From Candidatus Bathycorpusculum grumuli (lineage in GTDB: Archaea; Thermoproteota; Bathyarchaeia; Bathyarchaeales; Bathycorpusculaceae), in the NCBI GenBank assembly GCA_009776805.1, contig WRNB01000004.1:1-49116 (forward strand): a stretch of DNA of 49,116 nt, in the 5' to 3' direction. Shown here piece by piece: positions 18,126 to 27,343 of this stretch (position 1 is the first letter of the stretch; each line of letters opens with the position of its first letter). The position numbers and the translations under genes were made by a program. The notes under the pieces were generated by a model, which saw only the letters and a program-made list of their open reading frames with translations, searched no databases and was not told where the DNA came from.

Positions 18126-19277
18126 ATGAAACACGTTTGGGCCATATCAATTCTTCTTTGCACAGTTTTGATAATGACACTTTTTATTGGTATTTACTCT
18201 CTTCACAATAGAAACGACATAAAAACAGTTGATGTTTATGTTGGTGTAGATGCCGCATATGCAGACATAACAAATTTAAAAACACGTATTGACCAAGTTA
18301 AAGATTATACCAACATTTTTGTTTTAGGCAGCACCGGTATAACTCTTGATGAGACAAAACTTAACGAGATGTGTGAATATATTAATACTCACAATCTTAG
18401 TTTTGCCACTTACACACATACCACTAAAAACACTTCTTTTGAGTTTAATCAATCAACTTGGACAAAATATGCTAAACAACAATGGGGAGATAATTTTGTT
18501 GGGTTATATTGTTATGATGAACCAGGCGGTTATCAAATAGATTGCCATCCCATGTTTATGATAGCTAAAGATGCAGATAATTATGCTGATGCAGCTAATA
18601 CTTACGTACAAAAACTACATGATTACATCTCAGAGTTTATTGCCTTAGACACGATGATTATGACTTCTGATTATGCACTCTATGAATATAATTATCGAGC
18701 AGGTTATGACCTTGTCATGGCAGAATACGCGTGGAATCACAGCAGACCAATAAATACTGCACTTTGCAGAGGTTCAGCTACAATGCATGACAAAGAATGG
18801 GGTGTAATGTTAACATACACATATGAACATTCACCATATCTTGCTTCAGGACCTGAACTATATCAGGACATGGTTACTGCATATGAAAATGGTGCCAAAT
18901 ACATTCTAGTTTTTGATTATAGCGTAGATAGTGAAACAGGAATAACACAAGGTATACTACAACAGGAACATTTAGATGCGCTTAAAGAGTTTTGGAAATA
19001 CATTAAAAACAATCCACGCCCAAGTAATCCTGTCAATGAACGCATAGCATATGTGCTTCCACCTGATTTTGGGTATGGTTTCCGCGGTTCAGACGATTCA
19101 TTTTGGGGCATATGGAATAACAGCACACTTTCAAACCAAATTTGGGATGAGATTAATGATTATTCTCAAAAGTATAATCAAAAATTTGACATAATTTATG
19201 CTGACACACCAAACTTTGATAATTGGGCATACAACAAACTCATTTTCTGGAATGGAACCATACAAACAAAATTATAA
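18126..19277 (+). CDS. Secreted or anchored protein with a TIM-barrel-like domain
   Basis: A 383-aa protein with an N-terminal hydrophobic segment (5-26), so it is exported or membrane-anchored. The rest has the look of a glycoside-hydrolase-type barrel: VDVYVGVDAAYAD, NFVGLYCYDEPGGYQ (an acidic pair in a Y-D-E-P strand end), DLVMAEYAWNHS, WGVMLTYTYEHSPY, GAKYILVFDYS. Archaeal proteins with a GLYxYDEPGG motif are usually annotated only as hypothetical, so an actual sugar substrate is inference. The gap from the SPASM gene is 129 bases. The following HemN-like gene is 111 bases downstream on the same strand. Confidence 0.6.
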   Translation: MKHVWAISILLCTVLIMTLFIGIYSLHNRNDIKTVDVYVGVDAAYADITNLKTRIDQVKDYTNIFVLGSTGITLDETKLNEMCEYINTHNLSFATYTHTTKNTSFEFNQSTWTKYAKQQWGDNFVGLYCYDEPGGYQIDCHPMFMIAKDADNYADAANTYVQKLHDYISEFIALDTMIMTSDYALYEYNYRAGYDLVMAEYAWNHSRPINTALCRGSATMHDKEWGVMLTYTYEHSPYLASGPELYQDMVTAYENGAKYILVFDYSVDSETGITQGILQQEHLDALKEFWKYIKNNPRPSNPVNERIAYVLPPDFGYGFRGSDDSFWGIWNNSTLSNQIWDEINDYSQKYNQKFDIIYADTPNFDNWAYNKLIFWNGTIQTKL

Positions 19278-19388
19278 TTGGTAATTATTATCTTCAGCTC
19301 TTAAGTCAGCTTTCGAGGTAAAAGAAAGTTTAACAGAAACTTTATTATGGTAACAAAGGCATTTAAAAATAAATTTGAGGAGAAATAA

Positions 19389-20699
19389 ATGAAAGACTCG
19401 GAGACTGAACAAACAGGTGTTTACGATTTAAGAACAAACTGGCCGCCTTATACTTATAGAGATTACCCTGAAATTAAGCCTGAAACCTACAAGGCTTTTT
19501 TAGACTTTTTAGATACAGAAAATACATCAAAACGTTTAATGGAACTACAACCTTGGGTATCCATCTGTGACTCTAGATGTTCTTTTTGTTATTTTCCAAC
19601 TACCGCTACAAGTAAAGCACGTATAGAACCATATCTTGCGGCACTTAAAAAAGAACTAGACATGTATGCTAAAACACGGTATTTACAAACCAGTATTTTT
19701 GACGAAATCGTTCTCGGAGGGGGAACACCAAGTGTCTTAACTGCAGAACAAATGATTGACTTAATTGAATACTGTAAAGCGCGTTTCAACGTAACAGATG
19801 AATACTTTATAAAAGTCACAGGGTCCTCAAAAAGTTTTGACCGCCACAAAATCGTAAAACTTGCTGAATATGGCACTTTCCAAATGGATATGGGTGCACA
19901 AACATTTGATAACAATTTAAGAAAAGCGTTCTGTCTGCCTGATCCGGCAGATCAAGTTGAAGAAGCAATTAAACTTGCACGTAAACTAGGCATGTGCGTC
20001 TGTGCAGACATACTCTACAACCTACCAGGTCAAACTATGGAGTCTTGGGTAAACACTCTTGAAAAATGTATAGAATTAGACATTGAAGTTGATGTTTACG
20101 CGTTAGAAGTAGTGCCAGGCACCATACTAGATACACAAATAAAAACAGGCAAAATGTCATCACCTGGTGATGTAGAGTTCGAAACACAAATGTATCTAAC
20201 AGCATATAAAATGTTAACCGATGCAGGTTACAAAGCTGTTGGACATGATAGATTTTCCCGTGAACCTTGGCATTTCAAAGAATCCTGTCTTAACGGTTGG
20301 CCTTTTGCTGCACAACTAACAACAGGTGCAGGCTGTTTCATGGGTTATTTTGAAACATTCTCCTACTCCAACATTGAAGACATTAACCAATACATGGATG
20401 CAGTAAATGCTGGCAGACTACCAATTAATAAAATCAGCGAGTCCACACCAGAAGAAATGATGCGCAAAGTAATGACAAGACTTTATCTACGACTACCAGT
20501 TGACAAAATTGAATTCAAAGAAAAATTTGGCAAAAATCCTGAAGATGTCTTTGGCCCGCAACTAACACGGCTTGTCGAAAAAGGCTTATTAACAATTGAT
20601 GACAAAGAAATCAAAATCACCAAACTTGGCGACATCTGGAAAGGCAACATCGCATGGGAATTCGCGGACAACCCACGCGCAAAAAACATGCTCAAATAA
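19389..20699 (+). CDS. HemN-like radical SAM protein
   Basis: A 436-aa radical SAM enzyme of the coproporphyrinogen-dehydrogenase-like family. C60, C64 and C67 in CDSRCSFCYFP bind the cluster, VLGGGTPSVL (about 110-119) is the HemN GGGTP SAM motif, then DMGAQTFDNNLRKAF and ADILYNLPGQTMESW are classical HemN strands. The C-terminal HemN domain with IKITKLGDIWKGNIAWEF resembles the winged-helix part. HemN relatives include coproporphyrin oxidase, heme chaperone HemW and HutW; with no other heme genes here I cannot choose. GAGGAGAAATAA gives a strong ribosome site. The codon usage leans to A/C at third positions, unlike neighbouring T-ending genes. Confidence 0.88.
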   Translation: MKDSETEQTGVYDLRTNWPPYTYRDYPEIKPETYKAFLDFLDTENTSKRLMELQPWVSICDSRCSFCYFPTTATSKARIEPYLAALKKELDMYAKTRYLQTSIFDEIVLGGGTPSVLTAEQMIDLIEYCKARFNVTDEYFIKVTGSSKSFDRHKIVKLAEYGTFQMDMGAQTFDNNLRKAFCLPDPADQVEEAIKLARKLGMCVCADILYNLPGQTMESWVNTLEKCIELDIEVDVYALEVVPGTILDTQIKTGKMSSPGDVEFETQMYLTAYKMLTDAGYKAVGHDRFSREPWHFKESCLNGWPFAAQLTTGAGCFMGYFETFSYSNIEDINQYMDAVNAGRLPINKISESTPEEMMRKVMTRLYLRLPVDKIEFKEKFGKNPEDVFGPQLTRLVEKGLLTIDDKEIKITKLGDIWKGNIAWEFADNPRAKNMLK

Positions 20700-21021
20700 C
20701 CCATTTCACTTTTTATTGTTTTCAATAACTGCTTAATCGTAGGGTAATTCTTAAAACAACAAAAACACAACACTTACAAAAACCCGGTCATATTTTAAAA
20801 TAGTTTATAAACATGACAAACAACACAAAAACACCCAAACACAATAAACAAAACAACCACACACCCATTAAAAACAAAAAAAACATAAAAACAATAAACA
20901 ACCAAACAACAAACAACACCTAAAACACAAAACACACAAAAAACACTAAAAACAAACCATAAACCAAACCATTAACCATAAAAATAGCATTAAACGGCAA
21001 CAACATACACACTACCACACA
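20700..21021. other. A/C-rich low-complexity spacer
   Basis: From about 20810 to 21000 the plus strand is almost only A and C (ACAACACAAAAACACC-type words), like 12080-12500. No gene is visible; it may be the completely decayed 5' part of IS1 relic C. Confidence 0.35.
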
Positions 21022-21528
21022 AGATCTAAACATAAACACAAACACTATAATGACAGTTTAAAAAAACAAAAAATTTCCTCATAAATCTCAACCTAAAATA
21101 CACAAATCTCAACAAACCACTAAAAATACGTTTATAAATGGACGCAATGTGTAGCAGAGTTATTGCAAAAAAACACCTTTGTTGGTTGTGGCATGCAATA
21201 AACCATGGCACAAAAAAATTACAGCATACATTTTTGGTACACGAAAAAGTGAAATTTTACGAGAACACATAACTTACCAGAAAGATAAAAACTAGATATT
21301 GAAGCGGTATTTTCAAACGATAATTTAACCTACCACGAAATCATAAGAAATATTTTATGTACTAATAAACGAAACACTCAACGTATTAAACGTAAACATT
21401 TGACATTTCGCACAAAATTGAAACGTTTGACACACAAGACTATTTGTTACTCTAAGCCTTTAGAGACACATAAAATTTTGTTTGGTTTACTTATAAATAT
21501 GTTAAAATTTCATCACCTACCATTTTAA
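21022..21528 (+). pseudogene. IS1-family transposase relic, copy C
   Basis: Collinear with relic A from the helix-turn-helix DLNINTNTIMTV through WLWHAINHGTKK, AYIFGTRKSEILRE and NTQRIKRKHLTFRTKLKR to CYSKPLETHKILFGLLINML and TAA 21526-21528. It has indels near 21057 and 21213 and at least three stop codons. It shares with copy A an in-frame TAA between NPLKIRL and the MDxM block, so this stop may predate the two copies' separation. Not functional. A TTTTAATACATAACC near 21523-21537 corresponds to the shared right end. Confidence 0.65.
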
Positions 21529-21634
21529 TACATAACCAAATCTTTGACAAGATCACTACACTGACGAAAACGTTTATGACCCATGACATTGAAATAAAAC
21601 ATAACCATAACAATTACAGAGAAAAATAGCTACA
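21529..21634. promoter_or_regulatory. Upstream region of the repeat surface protein
   Basis: About 100 bases between relic C and the surface-protein gene. A GAGAAAAATAG stretch lies 18 to 8 bases before ATG 21635, and the AT-rich AAATAAAACATAACC could hold a weak TATA element; neither is convincing. Confidence 0.2.
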
Positions 21635-23287
21635 ATGGAGAACCATAAAATGCACGGAAAAAAAATTGTACATTCTATAACATTATTGTTAGCGGTAATG
21701 TTAACTTTTTCCTCTTTTATCACTGTGTTTAGCAAAGTTTCTCCTCTTGTCTCAGCGACGCCGGATAAAATAGTTAGCAATGAATCTGAACTTGTAGCAG
21801 TTCTTAATGGTGCAGTGAAGCCTACGATTATTGCTTTAAAAAACGATATTACAATTAAAAATTGTGTTATTATCAATAACGACAAAAATATTACGCTAAC
21901 CACTGTTGATGGGAAGGCTCGCAAAATTACTTGCGTGAAAGGGGAATTTAGGGGTGATATTATTGCTATCAGTGTTGCTGGCGAGCTAACACTTGATGGT
22001 ATTATTGTAACTCATGCAAAAGATGTTAAAGGCATAGGTGTAATTGTATCGAATAATGGCATATTCACCATGGTTAATGGTGAAATCTCGGGTAATAACG
22101 CTGATAGTAATAGCTATGAACGTAATTTTGGTGGGGGAGTGTATATTTATGACGGCATTTTTGAAATGTATGGTGGCAAGATTTCTAATAATGGTGCTGA
22201 TAAGGGTGGCGGAGTATACAATTATGGTACTTTTAAAATGTTTGGGGGTGAAATTTCTGGCAATAAGGCTAACACCGGTGGAGGAGTGTACAATGACGGC
22301 GGCATTGTCAGTTTATCAGGTGGCATGATTATTGATAATACCGCCACAGATAATGGTGGGGGAGTGTACAATGACGGTTCGTTTAGCGCATCGGGAGGTG
22401 CCATCATTAACAATATGGCCAATAATGGTGGAGGCGTGTACAATAGGGGTACATTTAGTTTATCTGCGGGTTCAATTTCAAATAATACCGCCGTAGAACA
22501 AGGTGGTGGTGTATATAATTATGTTAACACGTTTAGCTTATCGGGGGGTACAATTTCGGGCAATACAGCTAATTTAGGTGGCGGTGTAGCACATAATGGC
22601 AAAACTTTTACAATGGTTAACGGGATCATTTCAGGTAACACCGCTGTTTCTGGAGGCGGCGTTTACATAGATGATAAGGGCGTTTTTTTATTAAATGGTG
22701 GCATGATTTCTAATAATAGGGCCTTAGGTAATGGTGGTGGAGTTTGGATTAGTGACTACGCCGCAAACTTTACCCGACTTTTTGTTTCTAAAGGCGTAAT
22801 GTTTTCAAACAATTACGCTTCTGAGGCATATAATCGAAACAGAGTACATGAACCCACATACAATATGCAAATAAAAGGTGATGTGTGGTCTGAACCCTTT
22901 ACACAGGGCTATAATAATTATGATATAAGCTACGTATACGGTACACCTCTTACATTCTATAATGTGACCATACAAAACAGTTATGCGAAATTAACCGGAG
23001 CAGGTAACTATGTAGCAGGAGCCACTATAACTATTAACGCTGGAATCCGCGAAGGATACACCTTCTCCAGTTGGACAACCAACAACAGAGGAATAACATT
23101 AACAAACAACACTGCCACCACAACTTTCACAATGCCTGAACGCGATATAGTTCTCACAGCAAACTGGACTCCCACACAACCACTTTGGATCACCATAATT
23201 ATAGTAATATGCACAGTAGCGATAATCATAGCAATTGTTAGTGTACTATTAAAAAAGAGAACAAAGAAAATAGAAACAAACCATTGA
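21635..23287 (+). CDS. Surface protein with GGGVYN beta-helix repeats and an InlB-type repeat
   Basis: A 550-aa exported, anchored protein. Residues about 10-40 form a signal peptide (VHSITLLLAVMLTFSSF). About ten repeats of 20-25 aa follow (roughly 120-370) with the pattern GGGVYN-x-GTF-x-M/L-x-GG-x-I-S-x-N-T-A, as in polymorphic-membrane-protein and pectate-lyase-like beta-helices. A Listeria-Bacteroides (InlB B) repeat comes next: NYVAGATITINAG, GYTFSSWTTN, TFTMPERDIVLTANW. A membrane helix (about 518-542) and a basic KKRTKK tail end it. An adhesin or binding role is likely. The start may be ATG 21650, since GGAG at 21637-21640 sits 9 bases before it. The repeat architecture is common in gut bacteria, so transfer is likely, but the Lys-rich archaeal-style C-terminal anchor fits its present host. 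Confidence 0.8.
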   Translation: MENHKMHGKKIVHSITLLLAVMLTFSSFITVFSKVSPLVSATPDKIVSNESELVAVLNGAVKPTIIALKNDITIKNCVIINNDKNITLTTVDGKARKITCVKGEFRGDIIAISVAGELTLDGIIVTHAKDVKGIGVIVSNNGIFTMVNGEISGNNADSNSYERNFGGGVYIYDGIFEMYGGKISNNGADKGGGVYNYGTFKMFGGEISGNKANTGGGVYNDGGIVSLSGGMIIDNTATDNGGGVYNDGSFSASGGAIINNMANNGGGVYNRGTFSLSAGSISNNTAVEQGGGVYNYVNTFSLSGGTISGNTANLGGGVAHNGKTFTMVNGIISGNTAVSGGGVYIDDKGVFLLNGGMISNNRALGNGGGVWISDYAANFTRLFVSKGVMFSNNYASEAYNRNRVHEPTYNMQIKGDVWSEPFTQGYNNYDISYVYGTPLTFYNVTIQNSYAKLTGAGNYVAGATITINAGIREGYTFSSWTTNNRGITLTNNTATTTFTMPERDIVLTANWTPTQPLWITIIIVICTVAIIIAIVSVLLKKRTKKIETNH

Positions 23288-23346
23288 TAAAACGAAGTCA
23301 TGGAAAGTGTTGTCGGATTTTTGTATCTACTATTTTGTATGTGTTT

Positions 23347-23371
23347 AGCTCTTAGTGAAAAAAGAGCTTTT
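23347..23371 (+). terminator. Hairpin with T run after the surface protein gene
   Basis: AGCTCTT (23347-23353) and AAGAGCT (23362-23368) pair around an 8-base loop and are followed by TTTTCC. The same hairpin with one G-U change (AAGGGCT) occurs at 13876-13897 behind the RelBE remnant, which supports conservation of pairing. Confidence 0.5.
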
Positions 23372-23550
23372 CCTCACTTGTTTTAAGTCAAAATTTAAAT
23401 TTTCGGTGCTGTAAGCTAATCGATTAACTTTTTATTGAACTAAAAGAGTCCACTATGTCATCATCCAATAAACAACAAGGTGAAACTAATGATTTCAGTC
23501 CAAGCACAAATAGAAACAAAAGGCGATATAAACCTTAAATGATTTATACT
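23372..23550. other. Spacer between convergent genes with a possible 27-codon ORF
   Basis: An ATG at 23455 opens 27 codons (to TAA at 23536-23538) rich in S, N, K and R. There is no ribosome site and no TATA box at a useful distance; probably not a gene. Confidence 0.25.
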
Positions 23551-24930
23551 TCAATTAGCCTCATTGTTACTTACTATTTCCCAATAACCACTCTTTGTTG
23601 AGCCAACATGTCGGATAGCATTCTTTTTTTGCAGACTATTTAGATACCGCTGACTCATTCTGTTAGACTTCGAGAGAAGCACAGCTATTTGTGCGGCTGT
23701 TATCGCAGGATTCTTAGCTATTGTTGAAAGAACAGTCTGCTCCATTTTGTTTAAAACGACATTTCTTACGACATTTCTTACGACATTATGGCCTATTTCT
23801 GTCGTAACATTTTGCTCGTTTGGACGACGGAACACAACAGCAAAGCCTTTTTTCAACAACAAAAACTCTACGGTCACGTCCTCATTTTTACAGGCAACAG
23901 TGATACGTTTTAAGCCTGTACCAAAACTTTCAATATCTTTTGAGTAGTACATTAGTTGCGCCAAAAGCGGATTCCGTTTAATAGAACGCTCATAACCATC
24001 AATGAAATCCTGCGGAACTAGCCCATCAGGAAATGTACCTGGATTATATATCTCAATACGGTCACTGTAAATCGTAATCTCGTTATTTTGTGACGAAGTG
24101 TACAGTCGGTGGCAATAGGAATTGACTAACGCTTCTCGTATAGCAACTATTGGTATTTCTGGAATTTCCTTGCGTTGTACTGAACCATCAAGCACTACTC
24201 TCCAGTGGATATTGTTGCGGATGTATTTTTCTGCAACTTCAACCAGAGCAATAACATTACCGCTTTCTCGTTTGATGTCATTAAATGTGAGTCGTTCAGT
24301 TCCAGCGAAAATCGCCATTTGCACTTCAAGCATAGGCAATCTGCCAAATAGGACATATGCAGCGTTTTTCAGTTTGTTGCCCTCAATCAGATTAAGTCTG
24401 CGAAGAGTGTCCTCTTTGGTTGTGTAGGTGAAATCGATACGTTTAGCACGGTTTGCACGTTCAAGGTACTCCTTTAGGGTGTCCTCATCTATGTCATCCA
24501 TTGTTTTTTCGGACAAATCGCTGTCCCAAGTATTGTGATCTGTATTCTTTTTAAGAATGTAACTCTCCAATTCGGCTGGAGATAATATTCTGTCCTCGTC
24601 TGCGATGCGGATGTGTGCTCGTCCAAAAGTGTAATAAGGAGTTTCTTCACCCGTAAACTCTATGTGGATGCAGGCTTTTTCTTCAATGAAAACTTGCTTT
24701 ATTTCAGGGTATATTTTTGGTTCTATGTGGTTGGCAATTGCTTGGCTAACATCGCGGAGGGTTTTTTCAGAAATATCCATGCCAATAGGGGTTCCATCGT
24801 TTCGGATGCCAAAATATAATTCGCCATAACCGTGTTTATTGAGCATGGCAACTATTGAGATTATGCCTTCACTAAGCTCTACGGTAGAGCGTTTGAACTC
24901 CAGTTTTTCGCTTTCTTTTCCGAATTTCAC
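23551..24930 (-). CDS. AlbA_2/RecG-like regulator (Schlafen-type N-domain, ATPase-like C-domain)
   Basis: A 459-aa protein with an N-terminal AlbA_2 (divergent AAA_4) domain: SEKLEFKRSTVELSEGI, NKHGYGELYFGIRNDG, then HIRIADEDRILSPAELES. Next is an HATPase_c_4-like region (IPIVAIREALVNSYCHRLY, NEITIYSDRIEIYNPGTFP, SIKRNPLLAQLM, GTGLKRI), and a C-terminal winged helix (TAAQIAVLLSKSNRMSQRYL). Such proteins are usually DNA-binding regulators. GTG 24930 has a strong AAGGAGG 7 bases ahead, unlike the weak sites of its neighbours, and the base composition is visibly less AT-rich, both pointing to recent acquisition from a bacterium. NVVRNVVRNVV is a short internal repeat. Confidence 0.8.
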   Translation of the reverse strand: MKFGKESEKLEFKRSTVELSEGIISIVAMLNKHGYGELYFGIRNDGTPIGMDISEKTLRDVSQAIANHIEPKIYPEIKQVFIEEKACIHIEFTGEETPYYTFGRAHIRIADEDRILSPAELESYILKKNTDHNTWDSDLSEKTMDDIDEDTLKEYLERANRAKRIDFTYTTKEDTLRRLNLIEGNKLKNAAYVLFGRLPMLEVQMAIFAGTERLTFNDIKRESGNVIALVEVAEKYIRNNIHWRVVLDGSVQRKEIPEIPIVAIREALVNSYCHRLYTSSQNNEITIYSDRIEIYNPGTFPDGLVPQDFIDGYERSIKRNPLLAQLMYYSKDIESFGTGLKRITVACKNEDVTVEFLLLKKGFAVVFRRPNEQNVTTEIGHNVVRNVVRNVVLNKMEQTVLSTIAKNPAITAAQIAVLLSKSNRMSQRYLNSLQKKNAIRHVGSTKSGYWEIVSNNEAN

Positions 24931-25594
24931 AAAGAACCTCCTTCTTCAAGTTAATATTATTTTATCATTATTCATTGTGTGTATCCAACATTTGGGGTAC
25001 ACATATGTTACATAGTTGCCTTAATAATCAGTCAATACAAGTCACATAAATTAATTGTTACCGACATTTCCCATATTTTGTCATCCATTTTTGTACTTTG
25101 GGAACTGGTTTTAGTGCAATGTCATCAGGCTATATTTTTGAATTTTAAAAAAACCGTGAGTCCATAACAATCACACATATTTTACAAACCACTTTGCCAC
25201 AAAAAACTAAACTATCACACAACCACAAAAACAATAAAACTACATGGCTTTTACAACCAAAAAATTTACCAAATTAACACAAAAAAACCACACAACAACA
25301 CTTATGCACAGGTTGTAGACATATGGAAAAAAAATAACAGGCAATGTCCTAATTCAGAATAAATTATTTGAAATAGAAGAATTCATGCCAAGACCACAAA
25401 TGATCCGCCAAACCCTAATTTTCGCAGGAGAAAAACCACACCTAAACACGTTAATAAAAGGGTTCTTCGCTAAAATATGTGTGTAGAATCAGCAAGTTTC
25501 GTTACGGCACAATAAGTTGTATGTAACATACTGGAGAACATAAACAAGTTTAGAGAAGGTTGATATGTTCACCCGCATGAAATAGTGAAAAGTC
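24931..25594. other. 664-base gap with coding relic copy 2
   Basis: No intact gene. It contains relic copy 2 (25168-25362). A 33-codon frame from ATG 25385 to 25486 (MPRPQMIRQTLIF start) follows, which might be part of the same relic but has no counterpart after copy 1. Confidence 0.4.
25168..25362 (+). repeat. Dispersed coding relic, copy 2
   Basis: Second copy of the relic at 4768-4956. It is open for 64 codons to TAA 25360-25362 and shares HI, KLNY, NQKIYQINTKK and AQVVDI with copy 1 in the same frame; it continues as WKKN after the point where copy 1 stops. DNA identity is moderate and interrupted by small indels. Confidence 0.55.
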
Positions 25595-26716
25595 TTACAA
25601 AATCATTAATTTTTTTAATGCATCAACAAGTTTTTGATTATCTTTATCTGAACGAACGGTCACACGGAAATATGTATTGTCTAAACCTACAAAGGTACAA
25701 CAATCTCGAATTAGCATACCCATTTGTGCAAGTTCATCTTTGATTTTTGTTGAAGTAATTTTGTCGTTAGTTATTTTTACGAGCAAAAAATTGGCGTCAG
25801 AGGGAAAAACGTGTAATCCAGGAATTTCAATGAGTTGCTTTGCAAATTTGATACGTTCTTGCACGATAGTTTGTTTAGTGTTTTTGATGAATTCTTTATC
25901 ACTAAAAGCGGCTAAGGTAACAAATCCAGCAAGACTGTTTATGCTCCATGGTTGTCGTACGTCTAAAAGTTTGTTGATTAAACTTTTTGCGGCGATACCA
26001 TAACCAAAGCGTATACCAGGCATACCGTAGAATTTGGTTACTGAACGGATAACAAACAAGTTTTCATATTTGTTTACGTAACCCGCCATTGTTTCTGTTT
26101 GTTCCTTACCAGTGAATTCAATATAGTTTTCGTCTATACTGAAAATAACATTTCTTTTTTGACAATACTCTACAAGGTCTAAAATTTCGTCTTTAAAGTA
26201 TAGTCTACCTGATGGACTGTGTGGGTTACATATGGAAACGATTTTGGTATCTGGTGTTATTGCTTGTTTGATTTTTTCGTTTTCCATACTGAAATCCGAT
26301 GGTAATTGCACGTATATTGGTTGTCCACCTATGCGTAACGCTGCTTTTTCGTATTCAGTAAATGATGGCACTGGTACTACTGCTTTAAAATCAATTTTTG
26401 AAAAGATTTCGGTAATCATATAAATAAGCTCGATAGAGCCATTACCTAGAATGATGTTGTCCATAGTTATGCCTGGTTGGTTGACATAATCTACAATGCT
26501 TTTGAGCAGCTCAACAGGGTTTGGATCGGGATAAAATTTTATCAGTTTAGCATTTTCTTTTACCGATTCAAGAGCTTTTGGTGAAGGCCCTAAATGGTTT
26601 ATAGGTCCACTAAAATCAAGTGTTTCTTCGAGGGGAATATTGTATTTTCTGGCAAAGCCCCAAACATCTCCACCATGGCTTACAAATCTACGTTCTCTAC
26701 ATTCGGTATTTGTCAA
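25595..26716 (-). CDS. cobD: L-threonine-O-3-phosphate decarboxylase CobD
   Basis: PLP enzyme that makes (R)-1-amino-2-propanol phosphate, which CbiB adds to the corrin ring. The 373-aa fold-type I aminotransferase has FVSHGGDVWGFARKY (11-25), LDFSGPINHLGPSP (33-46), YPDP (62-65), the CNPHSPSG turn (163-170), D195 in SIDENY and the PLP lysine K228 in RSVTKFYGMPGIRFGY. The end (LIRDCCTFVGLDNTYFRVT, RSD) matches Salmonella CobD better than HisC, and no histidine genes are here. The start is TTG 26716, overlapping the previous stop as TTGA, with GGAGGAG about 6 bases ahead. A HisC role is the alternative. Confidence 0.8.
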   Translation of the reverse strand: MTNTECRERRFVSHGGDVWGFARKYNIPLEETLDFSGPINHLGPSPKALESVKENAKLIKFYPDPNPVELLKSIVDYVNQPGITMDNIILGNGSIELIYMITEIFSKIDFKAVVPVPSFTEYEKAALRIGGQPIYVQLPSDFSMENEKIKQAITPDTKIVSICNPHSPSGRLYFKDEILDLVEYCQKRNVIFSIDENYIEFTGKEQTETMAGYVNKYENLFVIRSVTKFYGMPGIRFGYGIAAKSLINKLLDVRQPWSINSLAGFVTLAAFSDKEFIKNTKQTIVQERIKFAKQLIEIPGLHVFPSDANFLLVKITNDKITSTKIKDELAQMGMLIRDCCTFVGLDNTYFRVTVRSDKDNQKLVDALKKLMIL

Positions 26717-27258
26717 TTTTCTTCTCCTCCATTCATCAAGCCTGAAATTTTTTTCTCTACTTGCAAATGCGCTGTATAATGCGCGTTATATTGGTTAACT
26801 ATTTTGTATAGCCAATAAATTATTCCAAAGCCTAATGTTACTATGGTAATTATTACGTATGTTTTTATGGGTATCGTCTGTGTCATAAATATACGCTCTG
26901 TAAAAGTTTGAGCAAGAAAATTGTCCTGTTCACTTTCATGCACAGATAAATCTTTAGACAACAAATACGCAATTATAAAAACTGGAAAAACTAGAATAAT
27001 TGCTGCTGTCCAAAGTTTTGCGTTCATTTCACGTTTAGGTTTGTTTATTTTTTGCACAGTTTTGCCTTTTTGTTGCATACAAATGTTTACTTGTTTTTCT
27101 ATGGTTTCTTCTTTTTTAAAGTGGATGTTTCGGTTATTGATTAAACGGTAAATCATTGGGAAAAATGCTAATCCAAATGTAATAATAGCACTTAAAAACC
27201 ACATAGAAAACCAAATTTTTTTGTCGCTTTCCAGTGAAGCAAATTTTTGGGTTTCCAT
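26713..27258 (-). CDS. Small two-helix membrane protein of unknown function
   Basis: A 181-aa protein with membrane segments at about 17-39 (FSMWFLSAIITFGLAFFPMIY), 84-103 (WTAAIILVFPVFIIAYLL) and 133-155 (TYVIITIVTLGFGIIYWLY), and basic and acidic loops between. The reading frame is open further upstream, but ATG 27258 is chosen because earlier codons overlap the opposite-strand glycosyltransferase and lack membrane character. It overlaps cobD by TTGA, so it is co-transcribed with it; the promoter is the TATA box at 27310-27317. A role in cobalamin precursor handling would be guesswork. Confidence 0.65.
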   Translation of the reverse strand: METQKFASLESDKKIWFSMWFLSAIITFGLAFFPMIYRLINNRNIHFKKEETIEKQVNICMQQKGKTVQKINKPKREMNAKLWTAAIILVFPVFIIAYLLSKDLSVHESEQDNFLAQTFTERIFMTQTIPIKTYVIITIVTLGFGIIYWLYKIVNQYNAHYTAHLQVEKKISGLMNGGEEN

Positions 27259-27309
27259 GTAAACATCAACTTGTCTAAATTGTTTGATATAATGGTTGAG
27301 TAGCCAAAC

Positions 27310-27317
27310 TTTATAAG
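27310..27317. promoter_or_regulatory. Shared divergent TATA box
   Basis: CTTTATAAG reads as a TATA box on both strands. On the minus strand a start near 27287 would give the membrane protein-cobD transcript a 30-base leader; on the plus strand a start near 27340 would give a leaderless glycosyltransferase mRNA (ATG 27344). Confidence 0.5.
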
Positions 27318-27343
27318 CTCTTCCATTTAGGTCTATAAGTAGT

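Noticed and set aside
17944-18129. 61-codon frame bridging the SPASM gene end and the secreted protein
   Set aside because: It covers an oligo-T terminator and overlaps the SPASM end; no ribosome site and no protein-like pattern.
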